From contig NZ_FUXW01000002.1 of NCBI RefSeq assembly GCF_900167005.1, forward strand, positions 62,001 to 126,000: a DNA stretch of 64,000 nt, in the 5' to 3' direction. The notes below the pieces were generated by a model, which had not been told where the DNA came from, ran no database searches, and was given only the letters and a program-made list of their open reading frames with translations. Of this stretch, positions 45,713 to 53,461 are shown piece by piece (within the stretch, counting starts at the first letter, position 1; every line of letters begins with the position of its first letter). This stretch comes from Butyricicoccus pullicaecorum DSM 23266 (GTDB lineage: Bacteria > Bacillota > Clostridia > Oscillospirales > Butyricicoccaceae). A program made the translations under genes and the position numbers.

Positions 45713-46549
45713 ATGGAACGGCTGTCCGATAAATTATCAGAAAATATTCTGAGCAAGTTTTCCATGGATTTTCTGCGCAATCAGGTGCTCAAAAACGCAT
45801 ACGGAAATGATGATACCGTCATTGCAGCGCTCGATCCGCGTATTTTGCTGGCGTGGTATCTGTTTTTCGGACTGGTACCTTGGTTTGTCAATGAGCTGCC
45901 TTTTTTGCTCGGCTGTTTCTTGCTGGTCATGGTCACGACCATTCTGGCGCGTGTTGCCGGATTGGTGCTCTTTCTCTTTGCGCTTGGCGTGTTTTCTCAG
46001 ACCGGTTATCTGTTTTTGGTTACATTGTTATTTGGCGGTGACGCTTCGGCAGTCATGCCGCTGCTCATTCTGACGCTCAAGGTTGCAACCATTTCGCTGG
46101 CCTCGGTCACGGTATTTTCCGGACTGGACCCTGACCGCCTGTCCAATGGACTCATGTGGTATGGCTGCCCGGAACGGCTGAGCTTTTCCATCTCTTACGC
46201 ATATCGTATGCTGCCCATGCTCATGGAGGAATTTCAAAACGTACTGCTGTCCTACCGCCTGCGTGGCAACCCGCCGGCACATGAGACGCTGCGCGGCAAG
46301 GTGCGGTATCTGATCTATCAGGTCAAGATTATCATGCAGTCCTTTTATCCGCTCATGCTCAACACAGCCAAGCGCTCGCGCACAACGGTCGAAGCGCTTG
46401 AACTGCGCGGATACCGTTACGCAGCGGTCAATCAGACCGTCAAGCGTATGAAGCTTGCAGCGCTCAAGGTAAGCTATAACGACTTTTTATTCCTTGCGAT
46501 ATCATTTCTTTGTGTTGCACTGTCTGTGCTCTGTTGTACATTATTTTGA
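45713..46549 (+). CDS. ECF transporter transmembrane (T) component
   Basis: 278 residues, about five to six helices. The coupling-helix signatures of EcfT are recognisable (SYRLRGNPPAHETL; ALELRGYRYAA, the A-R-G motifs that contact the ATPases). Starts 3 bases after the ATPase stop. Completes an S-AA-T operon. Confidence 0.88.
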   Translation: MERLSDKLSENILSKFSMDFLRNQVLKNAYGNDDTVIAALDPRILLAWYLFFGLVPWFVNELPFLLGCFLLVMVTTILARVAGLVLFLFALGVFSQTGYLFLVTLLFGGDASAVMPLLILTLKVATISLASVTVFSGLDPDRLSNGLMWYGCPERLSFSISYAYRMLPMLMEEFQNVLLSYRLRGNPPAHETLRGKVRYLIYQVKIIMQSFYPLMLNTAKRSRTTVEALELRGYRYAAVNQTVKRMKLAALKVSYNDFLFLAISFLCVALSVLCCTLF

Positions 46550-46568
46550 TTGAAAGAAGGTTTTTCTC

Positions 46569-47366
46569 TTGCGTCTTGATTTTCATACCCATGGCAAGCT
46601 GGCCAAAAAACTGCCTTTTTCTACGGTTTATACCGATTGGCTGTTTGAGGAAGCCAAGCGAGCGGGACTGGATGCGCTGTGCCTGACCGAACATTTTAAT
46701 ACATTACAGTTTTCCGAACTGTATGGTTATCTGGCATCGACAAGCCGACGAACAGGGGATGTACTGGTATTGGAGAACGGCCTGCATGTCTTTCCGGGTA
46801 TGGAGACCGATGTCGCTGAGGGCGGACATATCCTGTGCATCGGTACGCTGGAGGCAGTGCTGGAGCTCAACCAACGACTTGAACCTTATAAAGAGAAAGG
46901 ACATTTTCTGCCGTTTACAGCACTGATGGATCTGTTTGAGCAGTATCCGGTGCTGGTGGGCTGTGCGCATCCGTATCGTGCACCCGGACATGTCCCGGAA
47001 TTGCCGGTGGAGCAGCTGAACCGCTTGGATTTCCTAGACCTGAATGGCAAGGATATGGCGCTGAACCGTACCCGCACCGAGCAGCTGACTTATGATCTGG
47101 GCAATCGACTGGAAATCCCGGTGGTATCGGGCAGCGACACTCACCAGGCAGCGCAGTATGGTTGTATCGCGACGGTGTTTGAGCAGGATTTTGTCACGAT
47201 GGAGCGCATGATCGAGGAAATGCAGGCCAGACGATACCATATTGAACTGTCGGACAGCGCAGCGCTGCAGGTGCGCACTGCCGGACTGCTCAAAAAGTCG
47301 CTCAAAGCCATTCATGCACTGGGCGGTGATTATGTTTCCATCCTGACAAAAGGGGACATTGCGTAA
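46569..47366 (+). CDS. PHP-domain metal-dependent phosphoesterase
   Basis: 265 residues. DFHTHGKLAKK, CLTEHFN, FPGMETDVAEGGH, VGCAHPYR and VSGSDTHQA are PHP metal motifs. The start is TTG at 46569, with GAAGG 8 bases upstream; no ATG fits better. It directly follows the T component, so it may act on the imported compound or its phosphorylated form. That is inference. Confidence 0.8.
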   Translation: MRLDFHTHGKLAKKLPFSTVYTDWLFEEAKRAGLDALCLTEHFNTLQFSELYGYLASTSRRTGDVLVLENGLHVFPGMETDVAEGGHILCIGTLEAVLELNQRLEPYKEKGHFLPFTALMDLFEQYPVLVGCAHPYRAPGHVPELPVEQLNRLDFLDLNGKDMALNRTRTEQLTYDLGNRLEIPVVSGSDTHQAAQYGCIATVFEQDFVTMERMIEEMQARRYHIELSDSAALQVRTAGLLKKSLKAIHALGGDYVSILTKGDIA

Positions 47367-47379
47367 ATAGATGGCAGAC

Positions 47380-47425
47380 TGGACAAAGCCTGTCAAACAT
47401 GCGTATAATAGTGACAGCGGTGTCA
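47380..47425 (+). promoter_or_regulatory. Promoter and dyad before the RpiR-family regulator
   Basis: TGGACA (47380-47385), 18-base spacer, TATAAT (47404-47409). TGACA-GCGG-TGTCA (47412-47425) lies at the RNA start, and GACAAAGCCTGTC lies in the -35 to spacer region. The placement suits autorepression. Confidence 0.6.
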
Positions 47426-47468
47426 TCTGCCTGACAGCCGTAATCTAGACGAGAACGAGGTACCTGCA

Positions 47469-48293
47469 ATGGAGCTGCAATTGCCGATTTCTGCGAGTGA
47501 ACTGACCCGCGCAGAGCAGAAAATTTTGGATTTTATCAATACGAATACCGATACTTTTCTGTTTTTGTCGATCGGTCAGCTGGCCAAGCGACTGGAGATA
47601 TCCGACGCGACCCTGTCGCGCTTTGCCAGACACGCAGGATGCCGGGATTTTAAGGCACTCAAGACATTGGTCATGGAACAGGCCTCCGGTCCTGCGGTCA
47701 AGATTGCCGGAACGCTGCACCGGGAGGAGCATTTTTCTCCGGTAGGATTTTTGCAGCAGCAACAGCTTTATCTGCAAAAGACGGCAGAGCAGCTCGACGA
47801 AGCAACCTTTGACCGTGCAGCGCAGACCATTGCACAAGCCAAGCGAATTTTGATTTATGGAAAGAAAGCGTCTTCGAGCTTGGCGCAGCTGATCTATTTT
47901 CGATTGCGCAGATTGGGGCTGCAGGTGTCGCTGCTGCCGCCCGGTGGCTCGGAATTATTAGAAGGCTTGGGACAGATTGGTGAAGGTGATCTGGTAATCC
48001 TGTTCAGTTTTTCCAAACTGTCACGAGAAGGCAAGATCTTGCTGGAGCAGGGAAGGCGAGCGGGATATCAGACACTGGCATTTGTCAGCCGCACCTGTTT
48101 GCCGCCGGAAGAGTCTGCGGATATGAATTTGTTTGTTTATCGTGGGACAGAAAAAGAGTATCATTCCATGGCGGCACCGACTGCGCTGCTGGATGCTTTG
48201 GTGGTAGCCGTGACCAAACAAATGGGAGCAGACGGCGTGGCAGCGCTCAAGACATTGCACGAGCTGAAAAAGACGTATTTTTTAGATTCATAA
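47469..48293 (+). CDS. RpiR/MurR-family transcriptional regulator
   Basis: 274 residues. N-terminal HTH_6 (LAKRLEISDATLSRFARHAGCRDFKALK), C-terminal SIS sugar-phosphate domain (RILIYGKKASSSLAQLIYFRLRRLG; DLVILFSFSKLSREGKILLEQ). Senses a phosphosugar. Has its own promoter with dyads; may control itself and the neighbouring transporter/PHP genes. Confidence 0.85.
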   Translation: MELQLPISASELTRAEQKILDFINTNTDTFLFLSIGQLAKRLEISDATLSRFARHAGCRDFKALKTLVMEQASGPAVKIAGTLHREEHFSPVGFLQQQQLYLQKTAEQLDEATFDRAAQTIAQAKRILIYGKKASSSLAQLIYFRLRRLGLQVSLLPPGGSELLEGLGQIGEGDLVILFSFSKLSREGKILLEQGRRAGYQTLAFVSRTCLPPEESADMNLFVYRGTEKEYHSMAAPTALLDALVVAVTKQMGADGVAALKTLHELKKTYFLDS

Positions 48294-48477
48294 AGATTGC
48301 TTTCCTCGTGTATGATGAAATGGATACTATCATAACCATGTTTTTGTGTCTGGCGATGTAGTTTGATTTTGGATATCTCCAAGGTAGAAGAATCTAGCGA
48401 CTTCATATTTATAAAATGCAACAGCTGCATTATAACGTGACATAAAATATTTGACCGGATAGTCGTCAACGATTTCC

Positions 48478-48510
48478 AATGAAGCAAGTTTCTGCTTGCT
48501 TCATTTTTTT
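48478..48510. terminator. Bidirectional terminator between RpiR and HxlR genes
   Basis: AATGAAGCAAG (48478-48488) pairs perfectly with CTTGCTTCATT (48495-48505), then T on the plus strand. It touches the HxlR stop codon. Confidence 0.8.
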
Positions 48511-48856
48511 ATGATTGGCTTTCAATCTGTGCCGCTTCATATTCCAAAGCCCATGTTTCAAGTGCTTCTAAAACCGGGATAAACTTTGTGCCGATGGCGG
48601 TTAAAGAATACTCTACCCTAGGAGGAACCTCGCGATAGACTTCCCGATGAATTAATCCATAGGCTTCCAGCGTGCGCAATTCCTTTGTGAGATTGGCTTC
48701 TGTAATCTGAGGCATTTTGCGTTTCAATTCACTGAATCTCAGAACATGACTTTCGCTCAAGTGATAGATAATCACCATAGGCCATTTACCTCGAATTACT
48801 TTTTGCACTTTTGCAATAGGACAAGATTCAATATTATCTGTATAATCGTTTTTCAT
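48509..48856 (-). CDS. HxlR-family transcriptional regulator (first copy)
   Basis: 115 residues. Starts MKNDYTDNIESCPIAKVQKVIRGKWPMV; winged helix with LRFSELKRKMPQITEANLTKELRTLEAYGLIHREVYREVPPRVEYSLTA. The Cys in SCPIAK matches the redox-sensing Cys of some HxlR/YodB/QorR members. Divergent from an NAD(P)H-binding protein, the usual HxlR target type. Confidence 0.88.
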   Translation of the reverse strand: MKNDYTDNIESCPIAKVQKVIRGKWPMVIIYHLSESHVLRFSELKRKMPQITEANLTKELRTLEAYGLIHREVYREVPPRVEYSLTAIGTKFIPVLEALETWALEYEAAQIESQS

Positions 48857-48867
48857 AAAATCTCCAA

Positions 48868-48887
48868 TACTATTATTTTTGATAGTA
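48868..48887. promoter_or_regulatory. Dyad between HxlR and NAD(P)H-binding genes
   Basis: TACTAT (48868-48873), 8 bases, ATAGTA (48882-48887): a perfect inverted repeat in the divergent gap. Likely operator for the adjacent HxlR protein. Confidence 0.5.
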
Positions 48888-48968
48888 CATCTATTTTAAT
48901 ATGGTACTTGTAATTTTTAATTATAAAACCTAAGATTTAAATTGTAAACTGTGGAGAGAGGTATGTTT

Positions 48969-49604
48969 ATGAATGTGATTATATTTGGAGCAACCGGAGG
49001 CATAGGGAAGTGGGCGGTTCGTTATGCATTGCAAAGTGGCCATCGCGTCACGGCCTATGTGCGCAATGCCCGGAAGATAACGGAAGCGAATGAAAATTTG
49101 ACGATCATTCAAGGAGATATTTGCGATGAGCAGAAAATGATAAAAGCACTCGCTGGACAGGATGCTGTAGTTTGGTGTGTTGGAATCCCTATGAAGAAAA
49201 GCTATCAGAAGATGGAGTCATTAGAGGGGCATAAAACTCTGATCAAAGCTATGGAAGCAAATAGAGTAAAACGATTGGTTGATTGGGGAACGCCAAGTGT
49301 GCATTTTTCAAAGGATAAAAAATCATTGATTACAGTCGTGCCGGGAATCATAGCCGGTATCGTTTTTACCCAAGCTAAAAAAGAGATGGTGGCAATTGCT
49401 AAAGTCCTTCAGGAATCCAACTTGGACTGGACACTGGTACGGTTTATGGCACCGCAAGACACATGCTACACCGGAAATGTGAAAGTCGGATTTGGTGATA
49501 CAAAAATGAAATTTTCTATTTCACGTGAAGACATTGGTGCATTTATGATTAAAATGCTTGAGTCAGATACTTATATTCATTCCATGCCCATCATAGGGAG
49601 TTAA
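48969..49604 (+). CDS. NAD(P)H-binding (NmrA/atypical SDR) protein
   Basis: 211 residues. Rossmann opening MNVIIFGATGGIGKWAVRYAL, VRNARKI, QGDICDEQKMIKAL, ending in a typical atypical-SDR pattern. The start is taken at 48969, 7 bases after GGAGAGAGG; the ATG at 48963 is too close to it. AT-rich codon use unlike the core genes. Probably a quinone/NADPH reductase-like or sensor protein induced through the divergent HxlR. Confidence 0.82.
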   Translation: MNVIIFGATGGIGKWAVRYALQSGHRVTAYVRNARKITEANENLTIIQGDICDEQKMIKALAGQDAVVWCVGIPMKKSYQKMESLEGHKTLIKAMEANRVKRLVDWGTPSVHFSKDKKSLITVVPGIIAGIVFTQAKKEMVAIAKVLQESNLDWTLVRFMAPQDTCYTGNVKVGFGDTKMKFSISREDIGAFMIKMLESDTYIHSMPIIGS

Positions 49605-49721
49605 TTATCATTTGATATAGCAGGGAAATACAGTATTTGCATGCTTTTGTTTGCGGGACATGCCCATGTGTGATAAAATGACGTGCAAGAATTTGACGGA
49701 CAACAGCCCGAGAGTTAAGAA

Positions 49722-49750
49722 AACGGAGCAGATTTTAAGTCTGCTCCGTT
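49722..49750. terminator. Bidirectional terminator
   Basis: AACGGAGCAGA (49722-49732) pairs with TCTGCTCCGTT (49740-49750), T on one side, A on the other. Overlaps the end of the second HxlR gene. Confidence 0.82.
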
Positions 49751-50082
49751 TTTCTTTCGCTATTTTGTACTTTGTATCCTTCGCCCCATGTCCACATGGC
49801 GTCCAGGATAGGCTTCAGGCTTTTTCCAAGCTCGGTTAAACTATACTCGACTCGTGGAGGAACTTCGGCATATACCTTTCGGTTGACCAGTCCTTTTTCT
49901 TCCATATCCCGTAGTTGAGCGGTCAATACTTTCTGCGATACACTGCCAATGGATTTTTTTAGTTCTCCAAATCGTTTTGTTCCAGGCATAAGGTCGCGGA
50001 GAATCAGGACTTTCCACTTATCACCGATCAGCATAAGCGTTGTTTCCACCGGGCAGGCAGGTAACTCTTTCGTTTGTTGCAT
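49735..50082 (-). CDS. HxlR-family transcriptional regulator (second copy)
   Basis: 115 residues. CPVETTLMLIGDKWKVLILRDL with the N-terminal Cys, then RFGELKKSIGSVSQKVLTAQLRDMEEKGLVNRKVYAEVPPRVEYSLTELG. A paralogue, not a duplicate, of the 48509 protein. Divergent from a split-barrel flavin/pyridoxamine-oxidase-like gene 148 bases away. Confidence 0.9.
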   Translation of the reverse strand: MQQTKELPACPVETTLMLIGDKWKVLILRDLMPGTKRFGELKKSIGSVSQKVLTAQLRDMEEKGLVNRKVYAEVPPRVEYSLTELGKSLKPILDAMWTWGEGYKVQNSERKTEQT

Positions 50083-50230
50083 GGTATCACTTCTTTCTGT
50101 TAGTTTCTTTTAGATAACTATAGCACAATAAAGTGCTTACTTTACAATTGATACTTATGGAATTATTATAATCTTGCAAGATAGAGATTGCAATTCCAAA
50201 ATGCATATTTGAAATCAGGAGGTATTCATC

Positions 50231-50632
50231 ATGAATGAAGTTGTAAAGTTTTTGCAGGAAAATCCCGTACAGTATCTGGCTACGGTTGGTTGCGATGGAA
50301 AAGCAAAGTGCCACCCCTTTATGTTTGCCGGTGAGCTGGGTGGAAAATTGTGGTTCTGCACCAATAACCAGAAGGATGTCTACAAGGATATGCAGAGCAA
50401 TCCCAATATTGAGGTATCTGTTTCCAGTCCGGCTTATGCATGGATTCGTCTAAGCGGTGAAGCTGTTTTCGAGAACAACATGGATGCCAAAAAGATGTGC
50501 ATTCAAAACCCCATTGTTAAGGGTCAGTACGGTGATGCCACAAACCCGATCTTTGAGGTTTTCTATCTGAAGAACGCGCATGCGGTAATCGCCGACTTCT
50601 CTGGCAATCCGCCTAAGGAGTATAACCTGTAA
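50231..50632 (+). CDS. Pyridoxamine 5'-phosphate oxidase-like split-barrel protein
   Basis: 133 residues, FMN/F420/heme-type split barrel: YLATVGCDGKAKCHPFMFAGELGGKLWFCTNNQKDVYKDM and IRLSGEAVF. Typical of small flavin reductase-like proteins of anaerobes. AGGAGG precedes the ATG. Likely under the divergent HxlR regulator. Confidence 0.85.
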   Translation: MNEVVKFLQENPVQYLATVGCDGKAKCHPFMFAGELGGKLWFCTNNQKDVYKDMQSNPNIEVSVSSPAYAWIRLSGEAVFENNMDAKKMCIQNPIVKGQYGDATNPIFEVFYLKNAHAVIADFSGNPPKEYNL

Positions 50633-50691
50633 GCAAAATATCTTGAAAAAAGTGAAAAACCTGGCCGACAAGACAGTCTGCGGACTGTAAA

Positions 50692-50730
50692 AGCAGCCTC
50701 GCAGGCAATCAGTCTCTGCGGGGCTTGTTT
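50692..50730 (+). terminator. Probable terminator
   Basis: AGCCTCGCAG (from 50694) pairs with CTGCGGGGCT (to about 50724) with one mismatch, followed by TGTTTT. Confidence 0.65.
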
Positions 50731-50810
50731 TATCTCATAGAAGGATTATTTTTCTATTGTTACCTGAATTTACTTTATTTTACTTCTGATTTTGGAAACA
50801 TTTATACGCA

Positions 50811-50826
50811 TCGACCAATTGGTTGA
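50811..50826. promoter_or_regulatory. Palindrome before the ferredoxin-fusion gene
   Basis: TCGACCAATTGGTTGA is a near-perfect dyad about 55 bases before the start codon, with a T run behind it. It could be an operator. The regulator is unknown. Confidence 0.4.
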
Positions 50827-50880
50827 TTTTTTTGATAGATTTACCCGGATTAAAGGAAAATCGGAAATAGGAGGTTTATC

Positions 50881-51504
50881 ATGCGGGCAAGAAATTATTT
50901 GAAATATATTGCAGATGAAATCCACTCTACTGTTTTTGCCACGATAGACAGAGAGGGAAGGCCTGTCACCTGTGCCATCGACATTATGGATTATGATGAA
51001 AACAGCCTTTACTTTCTGACGGCAAAAGGCAAAAACTTTTATGATCGACTGAAAGCCAATGAAAATATTGCGTTTACCGCCATAAAGGGAAAAGACACCC
51101 TTTCTTGTGTAGCGGTATCAGTACAGGGGAAGGTGAAGGAGATCGGTTCGGATAGATTGCCTGAGCTATTTCGTAAAAATCCATATATGGAGAAAATTTA
51201 TCCCGATGTACGCTCACGCAGCATTCTTACAGTGTTTCAAATTTATGAAGGAACCGGAGAATGGTTCGACCTTTCCAAACTTCCAATTGAGCGGGACGGT
51301 TTTTCTTTCGGTGATGCACAGACGAAAGAAAACGGATATTTTGTAACAGATAAGTGCATTGGCTGCAAATTGTGCTATTCTAAATGTCCGCAGAAATGTA
51401 TTGATATCACGCAGAAACCTGTCGTAATCGAGCAGAGGCACTGTCTGCACTGTGGAAATTGCTTTGAAGTTTGTCCTGTAAGGGCCATTGAACGGAGATA
51501 CTAA
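50881..51504 (+). CDS. Split-barrel flavoprotein fused to a 2[4Fe-4S] ferredoxin
   Basis: 207 residues. Residues 1-130 form a pyridoxamine-oxidase-like barrel (TVFATIDREGRPVTCAIDIMDYD). Residues about 150-205 carry two iron-sulfur motifs, CIGCKLCYSKCPQKC and CLHCGNCFEVCP. The fusion suggests electron transfer from ferredoxin clusters to a bound flavin. GGAGG lies 7 bases before the ATG. Not adjacent to an obvious partner. Confidence 0.85.
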   Translation: MRARNYLKYIADEIHSTVFATIDREGRPVTCAIDIMDYDENSLYFLTAKGKNFYDRLKANENIAFTAIKGKDTLSCVAVSVQGKVKEIGSDRLPELFRKNPYMEKIYPDVRSRSILTVFQIYEGTGEWFDLSKLPIERDGFSFGDAQTKENGYFVTDKCIGCKLCYSKCPQKCIDITQKPVVIEQRHCLHCGNCFEVCPVRAIERRY

Positions 51505-51523
51505 ATATCACAAAAGCCGATTT

Positions 51524-51928
51524 TTATTCTTCGTCTGTGTGAATTAAATTGCTGGTATATTGGATTTTTCCAGACAATACATCATCATAATAATTTTGCT
51601 TCCCATCAATGTATGCAATATCTTCTTGCAGATTTTCCATCTTCTTCACAAGAAAATCGCGCTGCTTTGTTAAGATTTCTTTTCTTTGAGGGATGCTGGA
51701 TTTCCCCTTTAAACAAAGTGCAAGATAGTGCTTCATGTCTGCAAGGCTCATTCCGCAGCGCTTTAAGCAGATCAGTCCCTTGATCCATTCGATATCATGT
51801 TCGTCAAAGACTCTGTAATTGTTTTTGTCACGTTTTACATTTGGAACTAACCCTTGGTTGCAGTAAAATTTTAATGCTTCATAAGTCATTCCGACTTTTT
51901 GACAAGTCTGCTTCATACTGTATAGCAT
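51524..51928 (-). CDS. MerR-family transcriptional regulator
   Basis: 134 residues. Winged HTH MLYSMKQTCQKVGMTYEALKFYCNQGLVPNVKRDKNNYRVF, then a dimerisation coiled coil (LTKQRDFLVKKMENLQEDIAYIDGK). The ATG at 51928 has GAGGCG 6 bases upstream and gives the normal MerR start. The C-terminal part lacks a metal Cys cluster, so it more likely senses an organic or electrophilic ligand. Divergent from the aldo/keto reductase. Confidence 0.88.
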   Translation of the reverse strand: MLYSMKQTCQKVGMTYEALKFYCNQGLVPNVKRDKNNYRVFDEHDIEWIKGLICLKRCGMSLADMKHYLALCLKGKSSIPQRKEILTKQRDFLVKKMENLQEDIAYIDGKQNYYDDVLSGKIQYTSNLIHTDEE

Positions 51929-51968
51929 ATTATTCGCCTCGAAAAAGTTTATAAATTTCAAAAAACTA

Positions 51969-51999
51969 TTGACCGGTAGTTACAACCGGGTGCTACACT
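51969..51999 (+). promoter_or_regulatory. MerR-type promoter with 19-bp spacer
   Basis: TTGACC (51969-51974), exactly 19 bases, TACACT (51994-51999). The spacer carries an imperfect dyad (ACCGGT and ACCGGGT arms). The over-long spacer is the hallmark of promoters twisted open by MerR proteins. It faces the aldo/keto reductase. Confidence 0.7.
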
Positions 52000-52068
52000 T
52001 TATATGGTAACACAAAACACACGAAATGACAATTTTTCGTGAATTGAATGAAAGTGGAGGCAGCAAAG

Positions 52069-52926
52069 ATGGAACAGATCACTTTATATAATGGAGTGAA
52101 AATGCCAATTGTAGGGTATGGCGTCTATCAAGTGTCAAAAGAAGAGTGTGAGCGCTGTGTCATGGATGCACTTGACGTAGGTTATCGATCAATCGACACG
52201 GCACAAAGCTATTTCAATGAAGAACAGGTTGGAACTGCCATTGTCAAATCAGGTATTCCCAGAGAAGATATTTTCCTTACAACGAAGGTTTGGGTTGAGC
52301 ATTATGGATACGAGGAAACTAAAAAATCTGTTCTGGAATCCATGCGAAAACTGCAAACAAATTATCTTGACCTCGTTCTTCTGCATCAACCATTTTCGGA
52401 TTGCCATGGGGCATATCGGGCATTGGAAGATCTCTATGACGAGGGAAAATTGCGTGCAATCGGCGTTTCAAATTTTTATCCAGACAGACTTGTGGATATC
52501 GCGTCTTTCAGCCGCGTAAAGCCTATGGTCAATCAGGTGGAAACCCATCCGTTTAATCAGCAGATAGAAGCAAAAAGATGGATGGATAAGTATGGAGTTC
52601 AAATGGAAGCCTGGGCACCTTTTGGAGAGGGGCGAGGGGGCTTGTTTGAGAATCCTGTACTTGTTCAGATTGCTGAGAAGTACAAGAAAACAACAGCACA
52701 GATTATCTTACGCTGGCATATTCAACGTGGAGTGGTGGTCATCCCAAAATCTACACATAAAGCACGTATGGAAGAAAATTTGAATGTTTTTGACTTTGTA
52801 CTGGAACAAACAGACCTAAATCGAATTTCCAAATTAGATAAAAAACAAAGCTCTTTCTTTTCACACAGTGATCCGTCCATGGTTGAATGGTTTGTTCGGA
52901 TGGTAGAGGAAAGAAAGGGAAAATAA
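52069..52926 (+). CDS. Aldo/keto reductase
   Basis: 285 residues, AKR barrel. Catalytic tetrad: Asp/Tyr in RSIDTAQSYFNEEQVG, Lys in TTKVW, His in LVLLHQPFSD; cofactor loop VVIPKSTHKARMEEN. Reduces aldehydes with NADPH. The ATG at 52069 has GGAGG 9 bases upstream; an in-frame ATG at 52048 lacks one. Likely target of the divergent MerR. Confidence 0.9.
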   Translation: MEQITLYNGVKMPIVGYGVYQVSKEECERCVMDALDVGYRSIDTAQSYFNEEQVGTAIVKSGIPREDIFLTTKVWVEHYGYEETKKSVLESMRKLQTNYLDLVLLHQPFSDCHGAYRALEDLYDEGKLRAIGVSNFYPDRLVDIASFSRVKPMVNQVETHPFNQQIEAKRWMDKYGVQMEAWAPFGEGRGGLFENPVLVQIAEKYKKTTAQIILRWHIQRGVVVIPKSTHKARMEENLNVFDFVLEQTDLNRISKLDKKQSSFFSHSDPSMVEWFVRMVEERKGK

Positions 52927-53049
52927 TAACTGATAAACTAGCTGTAGAATCAGTTAACAGTTAAGATAAACGATTTGTACCTGCCACCGACATCTGCATG
53001 TGAAATCGGCCGCTGCTTAATGAAACTGGTGCTGCCCCAATTTGGCCGA

Positions 53050-53087
53050 CAAAAAATGAGGAGTATCCTTTCTAGGATACTCCTCAT
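53050..53087 (-). terminator. Minus-strand terminator
   Basis: ATGAGGAGTATCC (53056-53068) pairs perfectly with GGATACTCCTCAT (53075-53087); on the minus strand T follows. Confidence 0.75.
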
Positions 53088-53321
53088 GGTGCGAGCAATA
53101 TGATTTGATATAACCCATATCTACCTGTAATATAACAAGAAATGAGTTTATTACATTCTCAGCATTACTAAAGTATTGAACACTGACATTAAATGGACAC
53201 CACGCAATCAGGACAGCTGGTTCTGAAAGAATTGTAAGTAGATCATGCTAGAGATCTTCGTAAAGAAGAAATAAAGAACAAGATGTAGATACGCATTTTC
53301 AACTTTGAACTTTATATGCAA

Positions 53322-53355
53322 AAAACCGCCGATTTCTTACGAAAAAGGCGGTTTT
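53322..53355 (-). terminator. Terminator of the tRNA-Pro gene
   Basis: AAAACCGCC (53322-53330) pairs with GGCGGTTTT (53347-53355); on the minus strand a T run follows. It begins two bases past the tRNA CCA end. Confidence 0.8.
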
Positions 53356-53357
53356 CT

Positions 53358-53402
53358 TGGTCCGAGTGACAGGACTTGAACCTGCGGCCTCTTGACCCCC
53401 AG
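53358..53402 (-). tRNA. 3' fragment of tRNA-Pro(GGG): integrase attachment site
   Basis: Read on the minus strand, the 45 bases are positions 32-76 of a tRNA: loop C-T-GGG-G-G, anticodon-stem strand TCAAG, variable AGGCC, T arm GCAGG-TTCAAGT-CCTGT, acceptor strand CACTCGG, A73, CCA. U33, anticodon GGG and G37 fit tRNA-Pro. To the right the sequence no longer pairs with the stem (CTTGA would be expected). The break exactly at the anticodon loop is where tyrosine integrases cross over. Confidence 0.85.
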
Positions 53403-53443
53403 GCGCATTAAATCGCATGAATTTCGTGAGAAATTAGGCTGTC

Positions 53444-53461
53444 TGACATTTAGTTGACATT
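53444..53461. repeat. Direct repeats TGACATT beside int
   Basis: TGACATT at 53444-53450 and 53455-53461, 11 bases apart; a third at 53184-53190. Position between the tRNA core and int fits arm-type integrase or excisionase sites. Confidence 0.5.

Larger units (their letters stand above)
52927..53357. other. Non-coding AT-rich region left of the att site
   Basis: No gene recognised. It holds a minus-strand terminator (53050-53087), the terminator of the broken tRNA (53322-53355), and a TGACATT (53184-53190) identical to the two repeats right of the tRNA fragment. It may be a scar of earlier insertions at this tRNA. Confidence 0.5.
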
